A DNA stretch of 64,000 bases from Pocillopora verrucosa (Eukaryota > Cnidaria > Anthozoa > Scleractinia > Pocilloporidae): NCBI RefSeq assembly GCF_036669915.1, contig NC_089314.1:29247592-29311591 (forward strand), read 5' to 3'. Position numbers and translations under genes: made by a program. Under the pieces are notes generated by a model, which saw only the letters and a program-made list of their open reading frames with translations, was not told the DNA's origin and searched no databases. Shown piece by piece: positions 48,947 through 61,635 of the stretch. The first letter of the stretch is position 1. Each line of letters starts with the position of its first letter.

Positions 48947-51900
48947 ATGGCGAAATCAAAGTCAGAACAAGTGCTGAGGCTTGAACCAACTTCAGAACTA
49001 CGCTTTCGGGGTAATTCTGTAGTGTCATTTTAAATTGCATCGTTAGTCGTTTCAGACGTGAGTCAAGTACAGCTTATGTTTAACTATGCATTCACCTGGT
49101 CAATTTTACGTCTAGGAAATTTCACCGAAGTCGTCACAGCAAACCTTAAACTCACAAACCCCTCCGAAAAGAAGGTCTGTTTTAAAGTAAAAACTACGGC
49201 TCCAAAGCGATACTGTGTTCGCCCGAACAGTGGATTTGTCGAAGCTGGTGGGGTGGTGGAAGTGGCCGGTAAGTTTAACAATTTAACTTCCCACCTCATA
49301 AAATCGTAATACATATTTTATAACGATGTCCCTTTTTGTTCAGAAGATTTTGAAACTACTTAGTTCTTTATTTGAAAAAAATTACAATGGTCTCTTAAAT
49401 TGTACATTGAAAATTTGTCCGAACGCATGTTCATAACCTTTCAAATTATGTTAAGGTTTCACTTGATGAAAAGAAAGATTGTTGTCTTCGTTATAATGAC
49501 TCGATTTGTTACACGAGTTATTTTTTACTTGATGGTATTTTTATTAAACCTGTTGATGCGGTTTCAAATCTCGTGACTTATTGCTTCAAACAATACTTGT
49601 TTTAGCGTGAAAGGCAATAAAGAACGGGTGATAAGCAGATCATTATTATGTCTAGTCTCCAGTCATCTCCAATGTTTAGATTCAATATTTGCAAATTCTA
49701 TTATTTTAGAAGGAAATTCTGGTGTAAACTTGAGTATCCTTTCCTAGGAGAATTTTTTTTGCATCCCTATGTCAATGTTCGCTCGCACGATGAATAAACC
49801 TGATTACTTGCGGTAAAAGTTATCCTGTGGAAACTTGCACTCGTGTGCTTCCCCACGTGATTGTAAAATTTATTTGACAAGTAGGATTTCCTTTAAGAAT
49901 ACACTATTTGGCAGATTTAACATTTGAAAAGTATTTTTTCATTTGAGTTCAAAATCTAATCAGAAATTTCAAGTTGTTCTGTCTTTTTGTTCTGAATTTT
50001 GCAACAAGCCGAACATTTAATTGAATTTTGTTAAAACATGTGGACTCTATGTAGGGATGGGACAGATGAATGAAAATTTTAATGTACACTAAGTCCTGAC
50101 TCTGTTATCATCCCAAAATGTCTTATTATAACTGAATTATGCCTTGTGACTTTGATTTAATCTTCAAGTGCCTCTTCACATGATCATGGCCATTTACAAT
50201 GCCATTTACATGGCTCAGTTACAGAGATATCAATTATCAAATTTGGTTGATATGTAAAAAGAATTTCCTGCTAGTTACCTCATAATTTTGATCATTTTGC
50301 TTCATTCAAAGTGGTTATCTGTTGAAGAGGTTTTAATAGTTCTTTTTCCCAGTTAATTTGGCAGTAATGCAGAAGTGTGTAAAAATTAATCAACTTGTGA
50401 TTTCTAATACAACTTGTAACAGATAGGGATATTTCCTGAGATATACTAATATAACTGCAAGATTGGTTACTTTTGAGTATACTTGACAACCATTCATCTC
50501 AGTATTGGTGGCTAGTGATGGATCTATATCAAGCTGCATAGTGGAGGAGTAAAAATATCTGCCACTCACCACCAACACTGAGATGAATAGTTGTTTAAGT
50601 ATATACTAAAACAGTGATGTAATATTGCATAAAAGAGATGATTTTAACTTGTGTAATCCTGGAACAATTATAATATTTTTGGGCACAAATCCTGAGCAAG
50701 TTTCTTTTAGGTAAATAGCAAAGGATATTCAAAGGTTGAATAGCCAATCAGTAGCCTTCAATGCTATCTACTGTTTCAGTATATACTTATGATTGTTATC
50801 ATGTCAAGGTTTTTACCAAGTAGAGGTTGTATAATTTATCAATTTTCAGTAAGGCCACTCTTTACATTTATGCCTGTAGCCTACAGTGTATGTGATATAA
50901 TTTTTATGATGTTTGAATTGTGATCTTACAGTGATGCTACAGCCATTTGAGTATGACCCCAAGGAAAAAAGCAAGCACAAGTTCATGGTGCAGACAATGT
51001 TTGCTCCCGAAGGAGATGCAGATCATGAAACTTTGGTGGGTTGTTGCACATTACACATTTCTCAACTGCAAGTATATATATTGATGAGGTTGATTAGTTG
51101 GTCCCTTCTAAGCATGTTATTTTCTGATACATTATGGAAAATATACATCTTCCATCTTAGAACCAGGAACAGGGATCCTTTCAGCCCCTTTCTTAGAAAA
51201 ATATCTGGTTTATAAAATTTCTAATGACAAGTATTGCATTTCTAGTGTTAAAATTATTTCACTCTACTCTGGTTATCAGCTCATATCCCGAGTCAACTGA
51301 TATGGAAATGCATTGCACCAAATATTGCAAGGCTGAAAAAGCTCAAAATATCCAAACATTTAGGATGTAATGAAATTTAATAAAACATTTGTTCCATTTG
51401 TGTTTTTTGGATGTGAGATTTGTTATTGCTAACTCAGTGCCATATGCCTCATTTGATATATACCATCTCGTATCCAAAGCGCACTAAAGGAGCACCTGGA
51501 GGTAACTGTTTATCAATAAACAGCAATAATCAAAGTGTAATGAAGTGCCTTAAAGAAGTGTTTTCTCAACCAACAAAATATCATTCCACTGTCAATAATT
51601 AACCTATCCCTAACTAGCAGTTCCTCTTAGCTTACAGCATTCTCTCTATGTGTAGCATCAAATTAGAAGTTAGCTATTTCTCCTCAGTTGGTAAAAACGC
51701 TGAATCTTGTCCAGGGACATGGGAATGAACACAAAAATTCACTGTTCACAAACTTTTCAAGAAACCTTTTGGGTAATCTTTCTACCCAATGATGAAAAAG
51801 AAGTTTGTAAGGTCAACAACAGCTGCCTCCTGAATGCCAACTTGTACACAGAATGAATATTCTATTTCATACCTTAAACAAATGCTTATCAAGTTTTTTA

Positions 51901-54900
51901 ACCTGTGCAATACGATTCTAACTGAATGGAGAGAGTCCAGTGAGTCCAAAATGGTATCCTCACATGAAATCCTGTGGCATTCAGATCAATTCTTTAATAA
52001 AACAACAATGAAGTACATGTTTATATCACACTTTTGTGTTAAATATTTTACTTTTTCTATTTTTGACAGTGGAAAGAGGCTGACCAGAGTCAATTTATGG
52101 ATTCTAAACTGAAATGTGTCTTTGAGTATGTAGATGATGGGGAAGGCAATGCGGAGACTTCTGTAGGAGGAAATGTAAGTGCTGTTATGCAAGGTCTCTA
52201 CCATGGGATGGTTTGAGAGATTCCTGCTTGATGGCCAGATGTCTAATGCTGTAAAAATTGGCAGAGGGTAAAAATTAGTGACAACATGGTCAACTTGGAT
52301 TTAGTGAAAGTTCCTTCACATAGGGCTATTAGTAGCTTATCCATTGTTTCTATGGGAAAGTTGTTTTGAAGGAGCTCTCTGTCTTTTCTTTGAGTACTTT
52401 AAAAGATATGTTTACATGTACCTGTATCATGTTCAATAATAGAAGTTCTCCTGGTTTAAATGGGCTTGCCCATCACTCACATACAAAGAATCCACTTGCT
52501 TAATAACTTTTGGGATTCCTTTTTTTCCAGTTGTCAGTTTTTGTGGTCTTTTTTCAAGACATTGAGCTCGTCAAATCACCTGTCTTAAGACAATTCTTAC
52601 AAAAATGTACTAATCTTGTCCATAAACTTTCTGTTTTTCACTTTTCTGATAACATGTGTAAGTCTTAGCTTTTAATGATTTTTTAATTCTTGTTACAGAC
52701 AGGCAAAATGTAATCCTAAAAACATGTTTTGTTGTTGAGAGAGACAGCCTTCATATGCATTAAGCATCACTTGAAACTACTTAGGGTGAAAAATGTTCAC
52801 AGTTTTAAATAGTAACTATTTTGCACAATGCACCACAGTTTACAGCTAAAAACAACTGGTGATTGTTAGCTTTTTCAGCTTATATCTATGCTCCTTGATT
52901 CTTACAGTGGATATTAGAAATTTGACATGTGAACTTCAGTCACAAACTGGGTGAACCCATTACCAACTGTTCAACTCATAGCCAGTCAGCAATTGTTGTA
53001 TACATTTTTTTTACCTTGTGCTTACACTTTTTAATTTCTTCTACTATTGGATCTCTTGTGGCATGGCAGGGAAACGAGGTTGCAAACAAAGAGCTGCTCA
53101 AGGTTCACAAGACAGAGACTATGGCTGAGTTCGAGACCCCAGCCCCTAGTTCTACTAACATTCCAGGTAGCCCTTATAAGGAGCAAGGAGTGGAGGATAC
53201 AACATCAACAAGATCATTGCAGGTACCATCCTTTAAGAGCATGGTGCAAGAAGATTTTGATTGCATGAATTAGTTTGCTACACCAACAGCATGATGATTC
53301 CATTTCAATTCACGCAATAAATTAAAGTTCTATGAACTGACGAAAGTAGATGTAACTGAAAAACTGGTAATCCTGTCCAATGGATGTGCATGGAGAAACC
53401 AATGGTCTTGGGATTTTTTTTTGTGTGTGTTTGGGGGATCCTACCATTTACAAGGTGTATTTTTTAAAAAAAAAAATATATGACTGTTGACAGCAGGGTG
53501 GAATGGTAAGCAAGTTCTTAAAGTACTCTATTTCCTCACATAAGCGCCCATACTCTAATAAGTGCCCTCCCCCAAATAAGCCCCCACCCCCCCATCATAG
53601 TATGAAACAAGCACTCCTCTTAAATAAGTGCCCACCTTCCTCCTCCCTCCTCCCTCACTTTCTTACATAATAGAGATACAGGGAAAACCTGTTTCCTTTG
53701 CCACTTTATTTATAATTTTTTGAGCTTCAACAGCAGCTGAATCAGTACAGGATAAAAATTTCTTAACAAGCCCCCCCCCCTCCCCATAGATTAAGTGCCT
53801 TCCTCTTAATAAGCCCAGGCCCCTCCCCCCCCCCCCCCCTTTTAGCTGAAATGTTACATGAGTGCCCAGGTGCTTATTCAAGGAAATATGATAAGAAAAT
53901 GGCTGACCTTTTGTTGGAGTAGTGAAATAGTGGTCTGAACAACAGGGTTGTGTTGTTAACAGGTGGTCATGTGATGGATTGTACTATGATGTTGATGCCC
54001 TAATTGATCCATCTCAGTCAGTTTGTGTTGGTCACAGTAGTGAAAGTTTGAAATCGAGAATATTGTATGTAATACAGTTGGTTGAATACTCTGAGAGACA
54101 AGATGGTATTTGTTAAATTGGATCTTGAAATTCATCCAGGACTATAATTTGAGTTTTTACACCAAGCAATAGACTCCTAATTTCTTATTTTCTGCAAAGT
54201 CATGAAAAGGAGACCTAAGCAAAAAAGCAAAGAAGACATACCAATTTAAAGAGAGGGAAACGTTTCTATTTAAGCAATAGAAAGATTTTGTAGCTGTGTT
54301 CATGTTAAATGTCCAAAGAACACCTTGTTCAGTCCACCATCCTTGCTAGAGTAATCTTTATATTTATTTACACTTTTATGTTCTGTTTAATTTATTGAAG
54401 GAGTATTTGTTTCGAAAATGTCTTTGAAATAAACTTTAGTATCAACGCTTATTGAGGAAAAAATGATTCTTCAATTTTATCACTGAAACATTCCATCAAT
54501 GCTGTTTCATTCTCGATTTTTGTCTGATTATGATTTTGTGAATTTTTTGGTAGGGTGTGGATGAAGGAAGAGGCTACAGCGATGAGTTAGAAAAGCTGAG
54601 AAAAGAAAACAGTGATCTTAGGGTATATATTGTACAATGAGATCTTAACCCTATAGTTTATGCCACTAAAATTTACCAGTGTCAAACTGCTCTTTCGTGC
54701 AAAGTTTTCCCTGATAAGCTCATTTCTCGTCTCGGTTTGATTAGGACGTAATGAAAAAAAAATTGCCAACAGTACTTGCCAAAGGAAACCTGGCGAAGAA
54801 TAAATTTCCCGTTACCTTTTAAATTTTGTTTTAGAGGCCTCCCTGCCGAGTCCTCAAGGCTAGAAAATCCTCCCCCTTTGGACATGGAGATTTGCTCAGT

Positions 54901-55202
54901 ATGGCAACTTAAGTTATTTATTCAACTAAGATTTCTTTCATGTATAAAAGACTTGTGTCCTTTTTTTTCCCATTGCTGGTACGTGTAGTAACAGTGATGT
55001 TTTGTCTTAACAGGCTGAAATGGATCAAGTTCGGTACAGGAAGAATGTGGCTTCCCAGTCTTCCGCAACAACACAGGGTTCATCGCCCAAGGTATCTACA
55101 CTCCTTGCACCAGACGACAGCGTCAATTTACCGCCATCGGTTATTGCCTACATCGTCTTAGCCTTGATATTCGGTGTCGTCATTGGCAAATTTATCCTGT
55201 AA
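48947..55202 (+). CDS. VAPB: Vesicle-associated membrane protein-associated protein (VAP), ER tether
   Basis: Seven coding exons: 48947-49010, 49116-49268, 50932-51035, 52070-52174, 53070-53222, 54554-54622 and 55014-55202, giving 278 residues. Residues about 8-127 are the MSP domain, with [19 protein letters not shown] and KSKHKFMVQ. The Lys and Met (K89, M91) matching human VAPB K87 and M89, needed to bind FFAT motifs, are present, as is P58, matching the Pro56 altered in familial ALS. A short coiled coil follows ([15 protein letters not shown]), then a C-terminal membrane anchor with a GVVIG dimer motif. VAP proteins sit in the ER membrane and recruit lipid-transfer and tethering proteins at contact sites. 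Vertebrate VAPA and VAPB arose later, so the symbol marks the family rather than a strict orthologue. All splice sites fit GT-AG. Fold-back repeats occupy introns 2 and 5. Confidence 0.95.
50476..50607. repeat. Fold-back element in VAP intron 2
   Basis: The left arm 50476-50519 and the right arm 50562-50607 are imperfect reverse complements sharing ATTCATCTCAGT and TTGGTGG. The loop is about 42 bases. It has the form of a small MITE; no target-site duplication could be defined. Confidence 0.7.
53529..53888. repeat. C-rich repeat element with inverted ends in VAP intron 5
   Basis: The left end TATTTCCTCACATAAGCGCC and the right end, whose complement reads TATTTCCTTGAATAAGCACC, form terminal inverted repeats. 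Between them a degenerate AATAAGTGCCC motif recurs among long C runs. A smaller piece with the same motif is at 63213-63245 in the NOB1 intron, so this is a dispersed repeat. Confidence 0.6.
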
Positions 55203-57623
55203 GAGACAGTGGATCTCGAAAATATTTTAACGCGTTATGGAGCAAAATCAACAGACGAAAAAGTTACCATAATGAAACAGATTTCAAGTGTTTAAATATG
55301 CAGTTGACACTGTAACGCACAGAGAAATTTTACTTTTAAAAGTTCTAGTGGTAAATTAAGTCGTTGAACGAAACATCTGATCAATAATTACTTTTTCGCT
55401 TTCCCCAAATCTCACAATTTGATCTCCCGTCTCTCTTGTACTATTTGAAGGCATTTACTAGCTACAGAAAACAGTGAGTAAAGAATATAGAATTGAAGAA
55501 TGTCTCGTCGCGGCTTTACCTTATTTTAAAAGAAATATTCAGTGTCCCTGAGTACGTACATGGCAAAACACTGATCGATCATTACAGGGGAGGGTATCTT
55601 TTGACGCTTGATTAAGTGGATTGTGTCATGCCAGTTAAATTAACTTTGTTTAAGGTTTTGCTAATAATTCGCCATAAAATTGAACGTTGGCAGGAAATTA
55701 ACATATTTATAACGTATGAACATTCTTAAATAGCGTCACTTTCGCTGGTTTAAGAACAGGCTGAATAGTTTTAAAATGCCTCCGTGGTGAGAAATCTTTT
55801 TTTTTAATCTTGGTCATTTGCTTGCATCCTTTTTTTCTTTCGTAATTGCTTTGTGTGTTGATCGTTTTCACAATGTTAAGGAGGTTATTTTTCAAGCTTT
55901 TATTTCCTTAGCTAAATTTTGTGACAGAAGTTTATGTTCAGCAAACCCCCTAAGACCTTTCGTTTTCTCCATAGAGACAACCCATTCCGCGTTTTCAATG
56001 CTTGCAATGAAATTCAGAGTAACGCCCATTACTAAAACATCTTCGGACGCTGCAATCTTTTTTACACGCTACTCGCAACCTACTCCGTGATAGATATTTG
56101 GAAAAGTGGGCAGCCTATCTGTGCACGGTTGTAAGCAAAATGAATCAAAAACAGGAGACTCTCTTGTTGTTAAGTTCCGCGGAACGACTAGTGGTCTAGT
56201 CTATTGCATGATTGTCTATTTGGGCGGCGCCGTAATAAACTACCATGGGATGGAGATCCAGAGCTCGTAATGTTTTCGATAGAAAGCGCGGTGCACACCA
56301 GGTTGGCAGGGGGTAACACCGTCTAACAGCTCTCATGGCAACGAGAGGGACTTGCATATTTTAGATCATCCGTTGGGGCTTACGAGAGGTTTAACTTAAC
56401 GATTCTTCCTCACTGATTGATGAAAGTTCGATTAGAGTTTCTGATGCGTACAGGGAGTTCGTCTCCTTCAGATACCTTTAAAAGTAAAGTTTGATTGATA
56501 GTGGGGCTTTTGAGAGCACATTTCGATTCGGTTTCTCATGATTAAGTCAGATCTAGAGTTCTTTTCGCTCCATTAGTCAGTGAAAAGAGACCGGACAAGC
56601 ATTGTGAGCCGTCAATCGTGGGAGGTGAATGTGACACGCGTGACGTGCTCTCCTTGGTTACCTTAATCAGGAAGTGGGACACCCTCATTAATCGGCGAAA
56701 TGACATTAAGAAAACGAACTAAGATTCTTCCTTTTAAGGATATTTGTTGCTTTAAACCAACCCAACCACTTTTCCATGTCCTTTCACCTTCAAAATAATT
56801 TCTCATATTCCAAGGAATTGTCATAAGGTTTTCCTTCTCTTTAAAGAAATTTTTCCGACACAAGACAACGTGACATTCTCCTTAAAAGAGCATATTTGTC
56901 ATTATTAATTTTTCTGTAACAAAAAAACGATTTAAGAAATGTGAACGTTGCCGACTCGATTTTTCTTACAAGGTTAGTTACCAAGGAGATAGCTATCTCT
57001 AAGTGTTCAACAGCTGTTGTTTGCCGTGTACCAATGAGAGCGCGATGTCTTAACTGGAACAATTGCATTGAAAACAGGTTTTTTGGATATTGAATATTGA
57101 TTGTTAACGAGACGTTAAAACTGCCAACGGTACATCAACGTGATTAACCTAAAAACCGCAAAATTCTCACTGGTAAGTCCATGATTTCGTAAATAAATTG
57201 CGACAGTTTTATATTCCTGACTTATAATCGCTCTAGAATGGGGTAGACGTTTTTTTTAATGATGTTTTGTTATTAGTGTCAAACTTATTTGCCATTACAG
57301 AGAGGCTTTTACTTCTGTTCTCCCTTTCATGCCAAAAGCGACTTTTGTACCCTGCTCTCTATTTGTAATTCAGCTCCAATATTCTAGATAAAAGCCTTTG
57401 AATATATCCTCTTAACGTGTCATAATAAAAGACAATGATAAGTCTGACCCGAACGGGTATTGCGGCTCAACGCTTCATTTCACATGCATGTGACGTGGAC
57501 CAGCCGTGATAACAAAGCCTTGAAATAACTTCTTAAAATACACAATTCTGTCACTGCTGCCGCTCACAGGATTTGATAAGTTTAATTCCAAATTGATGAG
57601 GGAATAATTCTTTCCCGTTCAAA
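55203..57623. other. Spacer between VAP and the ankyrin gene, with a possible 5'-UTR exon
   Basis: No protein gene is recognised. A GTAAGT donor at 57173 and a CTCACAG acceptor ending at 57569 could join a noncoding exon to the ankyrin gene. No TATA box is evident. Short frames at 55818-56090 and on the minus strand at 56663-57068 show no known domain. Confidence 0.45.
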
Positions 57624-60041
57624 ATGGAAGGCTTTACAAGAAAGCGATCTAATAGTGTTCCAATTTTGTCACAGATAGAGAAAGTATTGGATCAAAAAGA
57701 AGATCTTGGATTGAGTGAAAGACGATCGAGTGAAATATTTTCAAGATTTTGTGAAACTCGATCGCCTGAAGACACAGCTCGGCCGAAGGTTAGACTCTCA
57801 AGTGGTGGCTTAATACGAAATCAGAAGAGAAGGCGATCAAGAACTATGGGAAATACACAAACCGGCTCGACACAGCCGTGTGAACAAGAACAAGATGCGA
57901 TCCTCGAAAAGGCAACGCCAAGGGCTTTTTCAACCAGTGAGGTAGACATTACAAACGATGCCTTAGAATCTTCACCAACAGGAACGACAATATCTCACTC
58001 ACTTCTTAAAGTGGACGAATATCCGCAACGTCATGATGTTCACGCTGAACAAGAACGTTGTGAATCCTTTTCGATGATGACGAAAAGAGAAGATGCCTTC
58101 ATTGAACAGGCATCTGGTATAATTTACAGTAAAGATACACCGGATGATTATACAGTAACAGATCAGGCGCAAGGGACAGCCAATATAGATTCCTGTAATA
58201 AAGAGGATTCTTTACATTCGGGATCATCCACTGAGATCTCATTACCATATGAGATTGGCGACCTTGAAGAAGAACAAACACCAGACTTGACAAATTCATC
58301 CAGTATTGATTCTTCACATTCGGACAAGTTTGGCAGTTTGATTAGCGACTTTGACAGGCTAACTATGATTGAGTTGCATCGCACTGAACAGGGCAAGGAG
58401 AATGAATTATTTTCAAACTTTGGAAGAAGAAGGAATTCGTTGCCCTCCTTTTTACAACAAAGAAAACCGGCTTTCATTGAAAAAAGTGATAATTTTGTTA
58501 AAGAAGTTATAACCGACTTACACTCAGCTGCTCCAAAAGGCTTGAAAGCTAAAACGCGAAGAAGTCAATCATCGCCTATGACAAGTTCACGGTTTGTTGG
58601 TAAAGCCAAAATTTCTTCAAATGATGAATATTCTAAGCACCAAGATGTCAAACATGGTCTCCGCCAAGCAGTCGGTGAAATCGAGAACACGAATGAACAG
58701 TCACGACAAGGAAAATTATCACGCAAAAATCGCTCACAATCTCTACCAACTAACACGTCATTTAACTTAATCAAACGTGTTCAACAAAGGAGTTTCCAAA
58801 GTCACGAAAGGGTACCCCAACTCAAAGAAAAAACTAGAAGAGTGAAATCTTTGCCTTTTATCTACGAAGGTTTGACAGAGTCTGAACTTCCAAGTTGTAC
58901 TCAAACCACACACACTGGATTAAAATATAGCGATTCTATCGAAAATAGCAAAGTTGTGACCGAACGGAAACAACTGCTCAACGAAGGATCCAGAAAGATC
59001 AAACAAAAGGCATTGTTAGAAAGAGCGAGTTCGTTTCCTATCTGTGGAACAGATGGACAACAGAAACAAACAGACAGTATTCAAAAACAAATAAAGAAAG
59101 CTTTAGATATGTTTTTCTCGCAGAAAGCTGGTGATGGATTCCATGTGGGTCGGGGGAAAAGGTCGAAATCACTCCCGAATGTCTTTGAAGGGAAAAAAAA
59201 TCTTAGCTTTGAGAAACCTCCAGTAATGAACATTCCAGAAGCTGCCACTGCAGAAGGAAGGCAGGTTTTTGATGCAGTTAGCGGTGTGGGAGATGAAAGT
59301 ATACAGAGCTGTTCAGATGAAGAAACAATAACAAACGAAGAGACAAAAAGTGACGTAAGTTCAGAGGGTGATGAACTCGAGTTGCGAATTTCAACCTCGG
59401 TATACTGTCATGATTTGCCACCTGTTCCAAGACCTCGAGGATTCTCTATACCCTGTTCTTTCAAAATGGAAAAAATTCCTGAGGAACCAAATGAGTCTGA
59501 AAACTGCGATGAAGTTGCAAGCTGTGACGGAGAAGATACTGAAGATGTGACAAATTATCTTTGTGAAAATCATTCTAACCAAACAATAGATTCCACGCCA
59601 CTTAACGATAACTCAGGCGTATCGGAGCAAGCTGAAGATCATCTCACTGAGTCGGATGTCAATGAAAGCAGCTCTTTTGAAAGCAAAACAGAAGAAAACC
59701 GACAACATATCATTTTTGAACATAACTTAGAACTCTTCGACAAACTAGTTACTGAGACTTTCTCTCGAATGCAGCAATTGGAATTTGCCAGCTCCTCTTC
59801 TTGCCTTCATCGAGCAGCTGCAAAGGGAGATTTAGACAGCATTAAACTATTGGTGGAGGAGGGAGATGACGTCAATGCTTTGGACGAATTTGGTTGGCCA
59901 GTTTTACACGCTGCTGTTACAACTGGAAACTTCGACTGCTGTGAATGGCTGATTGATGCAGGCGCCGACCTAGAGGCCTACACAAACTTTGTTATTGAAG
60001 AATACCGAATGCTTTCTCGGCAAGTTTATCACAATAACTAG
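57624..60041 (+). CDS. Ankyrin-repeat protein with a long disordered N-terminus and eight R-x-x-S-x-P motifs
   Basis: One uninterrupted frame of 805 residues. The start is fixed by an in-frame TGA at 57597-57599. Residues 1 to about 700 are polar and low in predicted fold (rich in Ser, Glu, Lys, Gln), with no signal peptide or membrane segment. R-x-x-S-x-P occurs at Ser11, 272, 316, 373, 409, 470, 516 and 608. A Pro-rich LPPVPRPR is at about 598-605. A helical stretch (LELFDKLVTETF) leads into two ankyrin repeats at about 726-790 (CLHRAAAKGDLDSIKLL and LHAAVTTGNFDCCEWLI). The chain ends 15 residues after them. The ankyrin pair resembles those of protein-phosphatase-1 regulatory subunits such as PPP1R27, but I see no clear RVxF docking motif, so no family name is assigned. 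Likely a cytosolic scaffold regulated by phosphorylation (inference). Confidence 0.85.
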   Translation: MEGFTRKRSNSVPILSQIEKVLDQKEDLGLSERRSSEIFSRFCETRSPEDTARPKVRLSSGGLIRNQKRRRSRTMGNTQTGSTQPCEQEQDAILEKATPRAFSTSEVDITNDALESSPTGTTISHSLLKVDEYPQRHDVHAEQERCESFSMMTKREDAFIEQASGIIYSKDTPDDYTVTDQAQGTANIDSCNKEDSLHSGSSTEISLPYEIGDLEEEQTPDLTNSSSIDSSHSDKFGSLISDFDRLTMIELHRTEQGKENELFSNFGRRRNSLPSFLQQRKPAFIEKSDNFVKEVITDLHSAAPKGLKAKTRRSQSSPMTSSRFVGKAKISSNDEYSKHQDVKHGLRQAVGEIENTNEQSRQGKLSRKNRSQSLPTNTSFNLIKRVQQRSFQSHERVPQLKEKTRRVKSLPFIYEGLTESELPSCTQTTHTGLKYSDSIENSKVVTERKQLLNEGSRKIKQKALLERASSFPICGTDGQQKQTDSIQKQIKKALDMFFSQKAGDGFHVGRGKRSKSLPNVFEGKKNLSFEKPPVMNIPEAATAEGRQVFDAVSGVGDESIQSCSDEETITNEETKSDVSSEGDELELRISTSVYCHDLPPVPRPRGFSIPCSFKMEKIPEEPNESENCDEVASCDGEDTEDVTNYLCENHSNQTIDSTPLNDNSGVSEQAEDHLTESDVNESSSFESKTEENRQHIIFEHNLELFDKLVTETFSRMQQLEFASSSSCLHRAAAKGDLDSIKLLVEEGDDVNALDEFGWPVLHAAVTTGNFDCCEWLIDAGADLEAYTNFVIEEYRMLSRQVYHNN

Positions 60042-61628
60042 TTGTTGTATTAGACGAGGGAGATGTATGTATTTGAATTGCAAATGCCGCATAACTGATC
60101 AGTCTGCTGGAATCAAATTTATATTCTTTTTATGATATTCCAATGAAGGTCAATCGTTTACTGAGGATTGTTGCTTGCAATTGAGGCTCGCCAAATGGCT
60201 CTAAAGAGATCTGAATAAATTGTGTACAATAGGTTTAACGAGAAAATAAATCAAAGCTACATAAAACATATATCGTTTCGACTTGCGTGGAGATATAAGT
60301 CCTATCTCGACTCTATCTAGAGATATCTTAAGTTTTCTAGTAAAGGTGAATTCCAGATAGGTGCGGCCTTTATGACTTAGTTGGTCCATAGTGACGATGT
60401 GTAAAGTGGATGTCTACCTTTCGTACCAGTTATATAGTCAGTGCCCTTTCCAACTTGCTTTTCAAAAAGAGGTAACTCCTGACCTCTTTTGACTCATGGC
60501 GGTAACAGTTTTACTGTGAAGTTTACTTAAAATGCCTCTCAGATATCACTTAAGTTCATACACAAACTTTAAAAATTGCGTTACTTGCGACTAACTGCAT
60601 TCTGTCAGAATGATAGACTTTTCGTCATAGGAGTCTGACGGAGCCTCAGCTACAGTTTCATTCCGTTTACCATCATACCTCCTTTCTGGTAGGTTCTTTC
60701 TAAAAGGTAAAATGATAGGCAAGAGACCTCGCCTACACGTTTGTCAGGACCGGTGAAAAGAAGAAAATTCTGATTTGAGCGAGCTGGTTGGTCACTAGAG
60801 TCGAGGCAATCTCAATGGACATTTTCGCTGGTAGATAGCTTCCCGTGCTTTTTTCCTCCCTTCCCTCACTTATTCGACCTGTTCCCCTTCGAGGAGTCTA
60901 GATCCAGGCTGAGATAATTACCGTTCTATCGTCATTTTCGTCAACAGACTTCACCCTACTTTCCTTCCCGAATGAGTTCCAATTGCTTAATGCGTAGCTG
61001 TATTTACGACGGCTGCGTTGTGATTTCAGATTGGTAGTTGATTTGTAACAGTATTGAGCTGGTGGAAAAAACGGGGAACATGTACCACTTAGTAGAGCAG
61101 TGGTGCCACCTTTGGGAACTGTAGGAACCCGAGGTAAAAACAATCGTTTACAGTGATAAATAAATGTAACCATTCACAAAACGTAAATCTTAGAAGAGCT
61201 TTAACCTAGCGTCGACATGATGATGTATGACAAAAAAACTCAGCCTTAATTCATGAAGGGAGACTGTGGAATGTCCTATATCCGTAACGGCTTCAAACTA
61301 CTTAAGATACGATTGCTTACTCTGATACATACCAGCCCACTGGTAAATTTTGCCAAACTAGGGTCATTATGATAAATAAAATGTTGTATGAAAAATAATC
61401 GTCATCTTCAGAACCTTCCACATTTATATATATGGGAACACAGCGAAAAAAAAACATTCATTAGTCCATAAAGAGAAATCGATGAAAAACGTCTGCAGAC
61501 TGATCGGTTTCCGGAATCAATCAACTATCGATTGGTGGTGAGGCTTTCTCAAAGTTGAGTCAAGTTGCGTTTAGTTGCGCAATTAAAGATTGGTCAGCGG
61601 CTACTAATCGAGAACTTGAGGAACCAAG
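60042..61628. other. Spacer between the ankyrin gene and NOB1
   Basis: No gene is recognised. The 91-codon minus-strand frame at 60898-61173 has no known domain. The NOB1 promoter should lie at the right end. Confidence 0.45.
60214..60219 (+). terminator. Poly(A) signal of the ankyrin gene
   Basis: AATAAA lies 173 bases after the stop codon, with a second AATAAA at about 60245-60250. Confidence 0.5.
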
Positions 61629-61635
61629 ATGGCGG
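61626..61635 (+). promoter_or_regulatory. YY1-type motif overlapping the NOB1 start codon
   Basis: AAGATGGCGG matches the YY1 element often found just downstream of the start site of housekeeping genes, and its ATG is the NOB1 start codon. This implies a short 5' UTR. Confidence 0.4.

Noticed and set aside
58163-58477. Minus-strand frames inside the ankyrin gene (also 58099-58317 and 58565-58774)
   Set aside because: They are fully inside an 805-codon + strand frame with a clear C-terminal domain.
60898-61173. 91-codon minus-strand frame upstream of NOB1
   Set aside because: No domain, no signal peptide and no splice context; best taken as chance.
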